NCBI GenBank assembly: GCA_021808425.1
Contig: JAKBBS010000179.1
Coordinates: forward strand, 1-6,649
Direction: 5' to 3'
Origin: Actinomycetes bacterium
GTDB taxonomy: Bacteria; Actinomycetota; Acidimicrobiia; Acidimicrobiales; Palsa-688
DNA: 6,649 bases
Part shown: in pieces, positions 1 to 6,292 of the stretch
Layout of the letters: every line of letters begins with the position of its first letter
Position numbering within the stretch: position 1 is the first letter of the stretch
Program-made: the position numbers and the translations under genes
The notes under the pieces: model-generated
Database searches by the model: none
What the model was told of the DNA's origin: nothing
The model's input: the letters and a program-made list of their open reading frames with translations, nothing else

Positions 1-201
1 CCTCGGGATGCAACGGGATCGCCTCGCCCGCCAACACCAGCGCCGCCTGTCCAGCCGTCCTCCAACCCATCCGGCACCGCACCTCCACGCTGAGGCGCCC
101 GACGCAACCCAGAGGCAGCAGACGCAACGAAAGCAGACGCCACACCGTTGCACCCACATCAACCCAGGTGGTGGATACCCCTCCTCACCAGGGCTTCTAC
201 C
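1..201. other. Left flank, no supported gene
   Basis: I see no gene I can defend here. On the minus strand one frame stays open from about 167 down to the window edge (about 55 codons, mostly G/C in third position, containing a stretch read as GQAALVLAGEAIPLHPE). It has no well-placed start: a GAGGAGGGG run at about 180-188 lies some 20 nt from the first GTG. I recognise no family. The stretch also holds short direct repeats (GACGCAAC twice, GCAGACGC twice). It could be the 5' end of a gene leaving the window or non-coding sequence beyond the broken recombinase. Confidence 0.2.
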
Positions 202-1216
202 TCACCCCGAGCCAACAGTCACCAGTGACGAGAAACCCAAACCCCTTACGGGACAACGATCACAAACCATGTCGAATGATGCATTACGCGCAACATCGCT
301 CACTTCCAGTTCGCTGCTGAAGGTGTGCCGCAGGCGGTGCGGACGCACCCTGGCCGCGCCGCTGCGGGCCCGATGGGTCCTGAAGATCCGTCGCATTCCC
401 GCCCCGGTCATCGGGCTGCCGGCGCTCGGGCCGCGCAGCACCACGAAGCACTCCGGTGTCGACAGACCCTGGGGGCGTTCGACGCGTAGATACGAGGCAA
501 GCTCGGTGAAGAACGCGCGGTCCACCGGCACCAACCGCTGCTTCGATCCCTTGCCCGTCACCTTCACCTGACGCAGGCCCATGTCGACATCGGCGAGGCG
601 TAGCGAGCGGACCTCCGCCGCTCGCAGACCGCCGAGCAGCATCGCCAGCACCATGGCCCGGTCCCGGTGGGTGCCCAGATCCGACAGGAACGCCGCCACA
701 TCCGCAGAGTCGAGGCACTCGGGAAGGCGACGCTCATGGCGGACCAGGCGGCCCGAACCCGTCGGCCTCCGGCCGCGGACGTGACCGAGCAGACCCTGCC
801 GAGATCCGCGCAGACCCGAACTGCGCCTGGGCGCGGGCACCGGGTTGCGGTCCAGCACACCGCAGATCGTGGCGTGCTCGTACAAGCCACGAGCCGCCGC
901 CACCCTCCGGTTCATGCTGATCGCCGCGGCGCCTCGCTTGTCGGCGAGGCGGACGACCTGTTGATCGTTCGTCGCCACCGGTCGGGACTGCCACTCCAGC
1001 CAGTCAAAGAAGTCCGTCGGGTTCGCCTGAAGCCAATCGATTCCGGCCTCGTCGAAGAACCGGGCCAGGCACACCACGTCGAACGCGTACGAGCGCACCG
1101 TGGCCGGCGAGAACCGCCGCCCCCTCGAGATGGCCGAGCCAGCGGTTCGCGAACTCGACCAGCGAACCGTCACCGACCAGGCGGTGACCTCCATCCACAC
1201 GAGCGACCGCAACCAT
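202..1216 (-). pseudogene. Tyrosine recombinase/integrase, frameshifted and 3'-truncated
   Basis: This is a remnant of a site-specific tyrosine recombinase, which would cut and rejoin DNA through a covalent 3'-phosphotyrosine. The start is ATG at 1216, preceded by AGGAGGG at 1224-1230 with 7-nt spacing. The first part reads MVAVARVDGGHRLVGDGSLV and continues to HLEG. The reading then moves to another frame at a C5 run (1120-1124, plus strand), and removing one base gives the continuous HLEGRRFSPATVRSYAFDV. The SAM-like N-terminal core-binding part follows. The catalytic domain shows the first Arg in LGGLRAAEVRSL, the Lys in GKGSKQRLVPV and the box II His-x-x-Arg in PHRLRHTF (near 325-342). 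Right after HTFSSEL (about position 305) the family sequence ends. The second His/Trp and the nucleophilic Tyr are absent, and an unrelated tail runs to a stop at 202. With two independent lesions it is almost certainly inactive. It may belong to the transposon-type integrases, but I cannot assign a subfamily. Confidence 0.85.
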
Positions 1217-1223
1217 GAACAAG

Positions 1224-1230
1224 CCCTCCT
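1224..1230 (-). promoter_or_regulatory. Ribosome binding site of the recombinase
   Basis: AGGAGGG on the minus strand, 7 nt before the ATG at 1216. It decides the start. A TTG at 1222 in the same frame is too close to the site, and the longer minus-strand frame that opens at 1233 is the wrong frame for the N-terminus. Confidence 0.7.
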
Positions 1231-1233
1231 CAC

Positions 1234-1788
1234 ATGAGTATCCGCCCCCGCTCAGCCGCCGAGGTGGACCCTCACGACGTCGAGCCGGGGACCGGCGGTG
1301 AGGGCCGGTTAACGGAGAACCTCGACTCCTACCTGCCCGACGGCTACGCCACCATCATCGACAGACAGCTGGCCAAGGCGTTCAACGACCCCGACGCCGC
1401 CCGGGGCCTGCGGGTCGCCAAGGGGATCGCTACGCAGCTCGACGAGCACTACCCCTCCGCGGCGGCCAGCCTGCGCGAAGGACTGGAGGACATGTTCACC
1501 GTCCGCCGTCTCGGTGCGAGCGATCGTCTGGCCCGGTCGCTGTCATGCACCAACAGCGTCGAGTCGATGATCTCGGTCGTGCAACGTCTGGGTGGACGCG
1601 TCACCAACTGGCGTGACCCGAAGATGGTGCGCCGCTGGGTCGGCGTCGGCATGCTGGAAGCCGAACGCTCGTTTCGTCGCATCCGGGGCTGCAAGGACAT
1701 GCCCGTCCTCACCGCCGCCATCCGCGCCGAGGTCGCCCGCCGCCAAGCCGGCCGGACCAACCCCGAGGCCCGCCATGCCGTCGCGTAA
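1234..1788 (+). pseudogene. IS256/Mutator-type transposase, C-terminal fragment
   Basis: This is the C-terminal part of a DDE transposase of the IS256 (Mutator) family, which cuts and copies insertion sequences. From about residue 38 (YATIIDRQLAKAFNDP) the sequence follows the family: HYPSAAASLREGLE at 71-84, the block around Asn-Ser-Val-Glu-Ser carrying the third acidic catalytic residue (Glu110, codon 1561-1563), then NWRDPKMVRRW, GMLEAERSFRRIRG and a basic tail. Full-length members have about 400 residues. Here the first 200 or more, including both catalytic Asp residues, are missing. Residues 1-37 do not resemble the family, so the break lies near 1310-1345. The ATG at 1234 has no Shine-Dalgarno sequence and probably is not a real start. 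No terminal inverted repeats could be paired. It starts 18 nt from the divergent recombinase and overlaps the next gene by 14 nt. Confidence 0.8.
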
Positions 1789-2101
1789 CGTTTCCGTAAC
1801 AGATAGCTGCCGCATCCGCCAGGGTCCCCTGCCCGCCGGCCGGCCCCGTACCACCTGCAGCGACGCCTGCCGCCAAGCCCTGTGGCGCCGGCGCCATCAA
1901 CCCAACTTGACCGCACCCGCCCCGCCAGCCCACGCTCCCGGCAAGGCCAGCACCGTCTATGAATGCGACACCTGCACCAAACGGGCCCTGGGCGAACAGT
2001 ACTGCGAAGACTGCCATACCTTCATGCGCCGTTTGGGCTACGGAGGGATCTCACCATGCTGGGCTGAGCCCGTCACCTGCGACGAGCTCCTCAACGCCTG
2101 A
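1775..2101 (+). CDS. Small Cys-rich zinc-ribbon-like protein, 108 aa
   Basis: The start chosen is ATG at 1775, preceded by GAGG at 1765-1768 (6-nt spacing) and overlapping the transposase fragment by 14 nt. The protein has two halves. Residues 12-41 hold C12, C28 and C32 in a TTCSDACRQALWRRRH block that looks like a treble-clef or CGNR-like zinc-binding motif. A Pro/Ala linker (44-58) follows. The second half has C64-x-x-C67, C77-x-x-C80, C95 and C102, a rubredoxin-like zinc-ribbon pattern. The first knuckle lacks the expected second Cys: residue 15 is Arg (CGC, one transition from TGC). The basic WRRRH patch and zinc-ribbon layout suggest nucleic acid binding, but this is inference and no function is known to me. 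Tight coupling to the transposase frame suggests it was an accessory gene of that element. Expression of the decayed locus is doubtful. Confidence 0.65.
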   Translation: MPSRNVSVTDSCRIRQGPLPAGRPRTTCSDACRQALWRRRHQPNLTAPAPPAHAPGKASTVYECDTCTKRALGEQYCEDCHTFMRRLGYGGISPCWAEPVTCDELLNA

Positions 2102-2203
2102 CACGACTGCCATGAACCCGACCGACCAGACCGTCACACCCAAGGCGTATGATCACATCGCCTGCAAAGTGAGACCATCACCGAAATTCCACAACGGCCG
2201 GGA
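2102..2203. other. 5' exon flank of the outer intron
   Basis: This 102-nt stretch lies between the stop of the Cys-rich protein and the GTGCG start of the outer intron. No gene is supported. The last bases, GCCGGGA at 2197-2203, are the putative IBS1 of the outer intron. An ATG at 2112 opens a short frame, but it has no ribosome binding site and no recognisable product, spliced or unspliced. The minus strand does not continue the permease gene found beyond the intron's other end. Confidence 0.5.
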
Positions 2204-2779
2204 GTGCGCCCAGGGATCGGGAGGGGATGCCATGAGATGACGTTCTGACTCGATCTGAAGCTCGTCGTCGCCAGCCGGTGGGAGTCCGGTCCGGGTAGCT
2301 GCCAGGAGGCCCGGTAGCAGGCTGGCGGCTCGGTCTGGAAACGGGCCGGGTCGAAGCCCAGCGTCAAAAGCCCTGTGAAAGGGGGAGCGACCGAGCGGTC
2401 CGTAGCGTCAAGCGAAGCCTGCCGCGCCGTGAATGTGCCCGCTGAAAGGCGGGGAAAGGGAGAGCCGAGCCCCGTCTCTCAGGGCGAAGGCCATGGAAGC
2501 GGTGTAGATCCTGGACTGCAGCCGCGAGGAACTCCTCGGCGTAGAGGGCTCGGAACGTTCGGAAGGTGACGGCGGGAACTGGGGAGGCCGTCCCCGGCCC
2601 GGCGACTGCGAAGCTCGCCGGAGCGTGGTGTCCTATAACTGGTGACGAGCCGGGAAGTGGACGGACCTGCCGGGACGGCGTCGGAGGCGGTCGTAGTACC
2701 GATCGAGCCGACGGACAACACAACCGTCGGGGAGGGAAGGGCCGCTACTTCGTCTGTGCTTGCGTAGAAAGGATTGCCG
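2204..2779 (+). ncRNA. Outer group II intron ribozyme, domains I-III and start of IV
   Basis: This is the 5' catalytic RNA of the outer intron, recognised by the GTGCG start and by block-by-block similarity to 3729-4300, including GTCCGGTCCGGGTAGCT, GGAGGCCCGGTAGCA, GGCCATGGAAGCGGTG and GACAACACAACCG. Non-identical segments are mostly those expected to be loops or guide sequences. A candidate EBS1 is 2637-2643 (AACTGGT) in a loop flanked by conserved CCTATAAC and TGAC. It pairs, with G-U wobbles, with exon positions -7 to -3 but not with -2 and -1. A segment near 2685-2705 (GGCGGTCGTAGTACCGATCG) probably belongs to domain III. I could not draw the full fold by eye. Confidence 0.85.
2767..2773 (+). 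promoter_or_regulatory. Ribosome binding site, outer maturase
   Basis: GAAAGGA lies 6 nt before GTG 2780. An in-frame TAG at 2765-2767 limits the start to TTG 2774, GTG 2780 or a later codon. The spacing favours GTG 2780. GTG 2792 is the alternative, since it aligns with the ATG used by the inner protein. Confidence 0.5.
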
Positions 2780-3728
2780 GTGAGTGCCCTTGTGGCTGGT
2801 CCCACCCCTGGTGTCGAGGTCGATGACGATCTCGACGCGGTGCGTGTCTTGCAGCGCAAGCTTTACCGGGCGGCCAAGGCTGATCCCGGGCGACGGTTCC
2901 ATGCGCTCTATGACAAGGTTCATCGCAGGGACGTGTTGTGGAGGGCGTGGGGACAGGTGTGGCGCAATGGCGGCGCACCGGGCATCGACTCGCAGACCAT
3001 CGCTGATGTCGAACAGTACGGGGAGACCCGTCTGCTCGACGAGCTGGGAGCGGAGCTTCGGGAAGGCAGATATCGGCCGATGCCGGCCCGGCGGGTATGG
3101 ATACCCAAGCCGGGGCAGTCCGAGCGGAGGCCGCTGTCGATCCCGGCAGTTCGTGACCGGGTCGTGCAGACCGCGTTGAAGATCGTGCTCGAGCCGGTCT
3201 TCGAGGCGGACATGATGCCGTGCAGCTTCGGGTTCCGCCCGAAGAGGTCGGCTCACGACGCCCTGCAGGTGCTCGTTGACGAGTCCTTCGGGGGCAAACG
3301 GTGGATAGTCGAGACGGACATCGCCAACTGTTTCACGGCGATCCCGCACGACGGGTTGATGTCAGCAGTCACCGAGCGCATCTGCGACCGGAAGGTCCTG
3401 GCGCTTCTGCGAGCGTTCCTGCGAGCAGGGGTGATGGAGGACGGAACGGTCCGGCGAGAGGTGTCAGGGACACCGCAGGGTGGGGTGATTTCACCCGTGC
3501 TCTGCAACGTGTACCTGACCCGCCTCGACCGGGCGTGGCGTCCCGCATATGGGACACTCGCCCGTTATGCCGACGATCTTGTCGTGGTCTGCAAGAGCCG
3601 GGGTCAGGCAGAAGTGGCTCTGGCCAAGCTGACCGGCTTCCTCAACGGGCTCGGCTTGGAGCCGAAACCGGCGAAGACCAGGATCGTGCAGTTGGTGGAA
3701 AGCAAGCCGGGGTTCGATTTCCTCGGTT
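2780..3728 (+). CDS. Outer group II intron reverse transcriptase-maturase, exon 1 (RT domain)
   Basis: This is the first part of the outer intron-encoded protein, which binds its own intron RNA to help splicing and copies it into DNA. The 316 whole codons cover the N-terminal RT-0 region (VLQRKLYRAAKADPGRRFHA), RRPLSIPAVRDRVVQ, FGFRPKRSAHDALQ, the first catalytic Asp (D180 in ETDIANCF), SGTPQGGVISP at 229-239 and the active site YADD at 263-266, with thumb sequence after it. The gene is cut after the first base of codon 317 by the inner intron. Read through without splicing it would add 12 foreign residues and stop at 3764-3766, giving a 328-residue protein with the RT but no maturase domain X. 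After inner splicing it joins 5828-6258 to give 459 residues. The start GTG 2780 is supported by a ribosome binding site. Confidence 0.9.
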
Positions 3729-4300
3729 GTGCGTCCAGTAGATCGGAGGTGAGGTTGATGTTGTAGCTGAACCTTCGATCGCAAGCTCGTCATCGCCTGC
3801 CGGTGTAAGTCCGGTCCGGGTAGCTGTCAGGAGGCCCGGTAGCAGACTGGCGGCGTCGGGTGGAAACGCCCGGCGTCGAAGCCCAGTGTCGAAAGCCCTA
3901 TAGGGGGAGCAACTGGGCGGTCCGTAGCATGAAGCGAAGCCTGCCGCGTCGTTAAATCACAGAGGGAGAGCCGAGCCGCGAACCTCACGGTGAAGGCCAT
4001 GGAAGCGGTGAAGACCCTGGATCGCAGCCGCGATGAACTCCCCGGCGTAAGGGGCTCGGAACGTCCAGACGGTGGTGACGGGAACTGGAGAGGCCCTCCC
4101 CGGCCTGATAGCCCTGCGAGAAGGCTGTCGGAGTGACGGGCCCTATAACCGATGACCTCGGGAAGTGGGCACCGTGCCGGGTGGGCGTCGGAGGCGGCCA
4201 TAGTACTGATCGACCCGGACGGACAACACAACCGCCGGGGAGGGAAGGGCCGCTGCTTCGTCGACGTGTTTCGATGCGGGAAAGGGCAGGTGAGTGCCTT
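3729..4300 (+). ncRNA. Inner group II intron ribozyme, domains I-III and start of IV
   Basis: This is the catalytic 5' RNA of the inner intron, colinear with 2204-2779 with small insertions and deletions. Guide sequences can be proposed. EBS2 would be AAATC at 3954-3958, which pairs with GATTT at 3716-3720 (exon -13 to -9). EBS1 would be AACCGA at 4147-4152, which pairs with TCGGTT at 3723-3728 (exon -6 to -1). The EBS1 candidate sits in a loop flanked by conserved CCTATAAC and TGAC, at the same place as in the outer intron. Pairing at exon -6 changes from A-T here to G-C there, which supports the assignment. The wide spacing between EBS2 and EBS1 (about 190 nt) is a reason for caution. The region near 4190-4212 (GGCGGCCATAGTACTGATCG) probably belongs to domain III. 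Confidence 0.85.
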
Positions 4301-5656
4301 ATGGCTAGCACCGCTGAGCAGGATCGAGTCCAAGTCCTTCAACGGACGCTTTACCGGGCGGCCAAGGCCGACCCCGAGCGACGGTTCCACGCGCTCTATG
4401 ACAAGGTCTATCGCAGAGACGTCTTGGAGCGGGCGTGGTCCAATGTGCGCCACAACGCTGGCGCAGCCGGCATCGACCGGACCACCATCGCCGACGTCGA
4501 GCGCTATGGAGTTGATCTCCTGCTCGGCGAGCTGACGGCGGGGTTGAAGGCGGGGACGTATCGTCCGCTGCCCGCTCGTCGTGTCTTTATCGACAAGCAT
4601 GGGTCAAAAGACAAGCGCCCCCTCTCGATTCCCGCTGTTCGCGATCGGATCGTGCAAGCGGCCGTGAAGATCGTCCTCGAGCCAGTGTTCGAGGCCGACT
4701 TCTTGCCGTGCAGCTTTGGGTTTCGGCCCAAACGTGGCGTGCACGACGCCCTCCAGGTCTTGATTGACGAGGCCTGGCGGGGTCGGCGCTGGGCGGTTGA
4801 GAGCGACATCGCCAACTGTTTCGAGGCGATCCCGCATGATCGGTTGGTGGCGGCGGTGGAGGAGCGGGTCTGTGACCGTCACGTCCTCAAGCTCTTGCGC
4901 ACGATGCTGCGTGCAGGGGTGATGCTGGACGGGTTGGTCCGCCACAGTGACAGCGGCACCCCGCAGGGTGGGGTTGCTTCCCCACTGCTCGCCAATATTT
5001 ACCTGCACCGCCTCGACAAAGCGTGGCAGGACGGTGGCGGCGTTGGGGTGCTGGTGCGTTACTGCGATGACCTCGTGGTGTTGTGCCGCTCCCAGAAGGA
5101 AGCCGAAGACGCCCTTGCGGCGCTGACGGCGATCCTTCAGGGGCTCGGCCTGGAACCAAAGGCGTCAAAGACCCGGATCGTGCACCTGGTGCGAGGAGGC
5201 GAGGGGCTGGACTTCCTCGGATTCCACCACCGCTGGGTGTCGAACCGGTCGTCTCGGTCCCGCCACCACTTCAGCTTCCTCGCCCGCTGGCCCACGAGAC
5301 AGGCGATGCAGCGTGCCCGAGATCGTATCCGTCAGATGACGATGCGAAGTCGGGTCCTGGTGCCGGTCGAAGAAGTCGTGGGGAGCCTCAACCGGTTCCT
5401 GCGGGGCTGGGCCGGGTTCTTTCGTTACGGGAACTCGTCTCAGCACTTCATCGACATCAGATGGTATGCCCAGATGCGCCTGGCACGTTTCGTGGCTAAA
5501 CGCCACGGGCGGCGCCCGGCGTTCGGCCGCTGGATGGTCGGGGTCGTCTCGGCCAACCAGCTCGGCCTGGTCAGCCTGTCCGGACTCGTTGTTGCGCCAC
5601 GGCCGAACCGGCCGTGGCGGGGAAAGCCGAATGCCGGCGGTGAACGACGTCGGTGA
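4301..5656 (+). CDS. Inner group II intron reverse transcriptase-maturase, 451 aa
   Basis: This is an intact intron-encoded protein that should assist splicing of the inner intron RNA and reverse-transcribe it during mobility. The N-terminal RT-0 is VQVLQRTLYRAAKADPERRF, followed by RRPLSIPAVRDRIVQ-like blocks (here KRPLSIPAVRDRIVQ), FGFRPKRGVHDALQ, first catalytic Asp D169 (ESDIANCF), SGTPQGGVASP and the active site YCDD at 254-257 (the outer protein has YADD). Domain X begins after FLGF at 305-308, with FLARWPTRQAMQRARDRIRQ, NRFLRGWAGFFRYGNS and AKRHGRRP. There is no Cys-rich HNH endonuclease. The ATG at 4301 is chosen because RT-0 starts 11 residues later and the frame upstream is only ribozyme. 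AAAGGGCAGG at 4281-4290 is a plausible ribosome site. The stop TGA at 5654-5656 overlaps domain V by 2 nt. Confidence 0.95.
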   Translation: MASTAEQDRVQVLQRTLYRAAKADPERRFHALYDKVYRRDVLERAWSNVRHNAGAAGIDRTTIADVERYGVDLLLGELTAGLKAGTYRPLPARRVFIDKHGSKDKRPLSIPAVRDRIVQAAVKIVLEPVFEADFLPCSFGFRPKRGVHDALQVLIDEAWRGRRWAVESDIANCFEAIPHDRLVAAVEERVCDRHVLKLLRTMLRAGVMLDGLVRHSDSGTPQGGVASPLLANIYLHRLDKAWQDGGGVGVLVRYCDDLVVLCRSQKEAEDALAALTAILQGLGLEPKASKTRIVHLVRGGEGLDFLGFHHRWVSNRSSRSRHHFSFLARWPTRQAMQRARDRIRQMTMRSRVLVPVEEVVGSLNRFLRGWAGFFRYGNSSQHFIDIRWYAQMRLARFVAKRHGRRPAFGRWMVGVVSANQLGLVSLSGLVVAPRPNRPWRGKPNAGGERRR

Positions 5657-5687
5657 GCTGGGTGCGGGAGAACCGCACGCCCAGTTC
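5655..5687 (+). ncRNA. Inner intron domain V
   Basis: This is the catalytic hairpin of the ribozyme: GAGCTGGG pairs with CCCAGTTC, a two-base bulge C5678-G5679 follows, then TGCGG pairs with CCGCA around a GAGAA loop. The catalytic AGC triad is 5656-5658. The lower stem covaries with the outer copy (C-G to T-A, T-A to G-C), which confirms the pairing. Its first two bases are also the last two of the maturase stop codon. Confidence 0.92.
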
Positions 5688-5690
5688 GAC

Positions 5691-5827
5691 GGGCGGGCGC
5701 TGGAAACGGGGTGACCCGGTCGGCCATCCGCGGGTCCCGGGCCGGTGTGCTGAGAAATGCCACCACGATCGCCCGATCGGGACCCAGCCGACCGACCAGC
5801 CACTACCGCGCCAGCGCTCGACCCTAC
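5691..5827 (+). ncRNA. Inner intron domain VI with branch-point A and 3' splice site
   Basis: The base stem pairs GGG (5691-5693) with CCC (5822-5824), and CGGGCGCTGG (5694-5703) with CCAGCGCTCG (5811-5820), leaving A5821 bulged 7 nt from the intron end as the lariat branch point. The last three bases are TAC. The domain spans 134 nt, far longer than the usual 30-45, because the tip carries an extra arm: GGTCGGC 5718-5724 pairs with GCCGACC 5788-5794, and GGGTCCC 5732-5738 pairs with GGGACCC 5780-5786. Confidence 0.88.
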
Positions 5828-6258
5828 TCGAACACCGTCTGGTGCGTTCGCACCCACGCAAGGGTTCCAGCGGGTATGTGTTCCTGGCTCGCTGGCCCTC
5901 ACAAAGGGCGATGCGACACGCCCGGGACCGCATCCGATTCCTGACGATGCGGGCCCGGCTGGTCGCACCGGTCGAACAGGTCGTGGCGGAAGTCAACCGC
6001 TTCCTCCGTGGCTGGGCCGGGTACTTCCGGTTCGGCAACTCGGCCTGGACCTTCGACAAGATCAGGGACTACGCCGTCATGAGGATCGCCCTTTTCACTG
6101 CCAAACGGCACAAGAAGGGACGCTCATGGGGTTTCAGCCAGATCTACCGCTCGCCGGACGCTCTGGGCCTGATCTCCCTCAACGGAATCGTCGTCGCTCC
6201 CAGGGCACACAAGCCCTGGCGGGAGAAGCTGAATGCCGGCGGTGAAGGACGTCGGTGA
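5828..6258 (+). CDS. Outer group II intron reverse transcriptase-maturase, exon 2 (domain X)
   Basis: This is the second part of the outer intron-encoded protein. It begins with the last two bases (TC) of Phe317 and continues EHRLVRSHPRKGSSGYVFLA. It holds maturase domain X, which binds the intron RNA to promote folding and splicing: FLARWPSQRAMRHARDRIRF, NRFLRGWAGYFRFGNSAWTF, then AKRHKKGRSWGFSQIY and a C-terminal part ending KPWREKLNAGGEGRR. There is no endonuclease domain. It has no start of its own, so it is made only from RNA from which 3729-5827 has been removed. Spliced exon 1 plus exon 2 is 1380 nt with no internal stop, 459 residues, close to the 451 of the inner protein. The stop TGA at 6256-6258 overlaps domain V by 2 nt, as in the inner copy. 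Confidence 0.92.
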
Positions 6259-6289
6259 GCCGTGTGCGGGAGAACCGCATGCACGGTTC
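6257..6289 (+). ncRNA. Outer intron domain V
   Basis: GAGCCGTG pairs with CACGGTTC, a two-base bulge T6280-G6281 follows, and TGCGG pairs with CCGCA around GAGAA. The catalytic AGC triad is 6258-6260. It is identical in plan to the inner domain V, with compensating base changes in the lower stem. Confidence 0.93.
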
Positions 6290-6292
6290 GAT

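Larger units (their letters stand above)
3729..5827 (+). mobile_element. Inner group II intron, nested in the outer maturase gene
   Basis: This is a complete 2099-nt group II intron inserted in the sense orientation into codon 317 of the outer intron's protein gene. The 5' end is GTGCG at 3729-3733, and the 3' end is TAC at 5825-5827 with the branch A candidate at 5821 (position -7). The boundaries are confirmed independently by translation. Joining 3728 to 5828 turns the broken frame into FDFLGFEHR, the conserved family motif, in frame on both sides. It has an intact protein gene and complete domains V and VI, so it looks functional. It is closely related to the outer intron but clearly diverged, so it is not a fresh duplication of its host. 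Confidence 0.95.

Noticed and set aside
8..571. Long plus-strand frame (187 codons) at the left end
   Set aside because: It is antisense to the recombinase over half its length, rich in Arg/Pro/His/Thr and low in hydrophobic residues, and matches no family. It is a GC-rich shadow frame.
1120..1124. Programmed frameshifting in the recombinase
   Set aside because: There is no slippery heptamer with downstream structure that I can see, and the gene is also truncated at its 3' end, so mutation or sequencing error is simpler.
667..1218. Plus-strand frame of 183 codons opposite the recombinase
   Set aside because: It runs antisense to a region with clear recombinase motifs, and its composition is typical of antisense shadows.
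2112..2240. Short frame starting at ATG 2112 that runs into the outer intron, or after splicing into 6411 and beyond
   Set aside because: It has no ribosome site, and the spliced version reads antisense to livH and gives a Pro/Arg-rich product with no family resemblance. It does not reveal the outer intron's original host gene.
4133..4300. Upstream extension of the inner maturase frame
   Set aside because: This part is ribozyme RNA aligned with the outer intron's non-coding 5' region. Protein similarity begins only after ATG 4301.
5165..5968. Minus-strand frame of 267 codons across the inner maturase and domain VI
   Set aside because: It is antisense to domain X and structured RNA, with no motif. 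The minus frames at 2633-3349 and 3827-4600 were rejected for the same reason.
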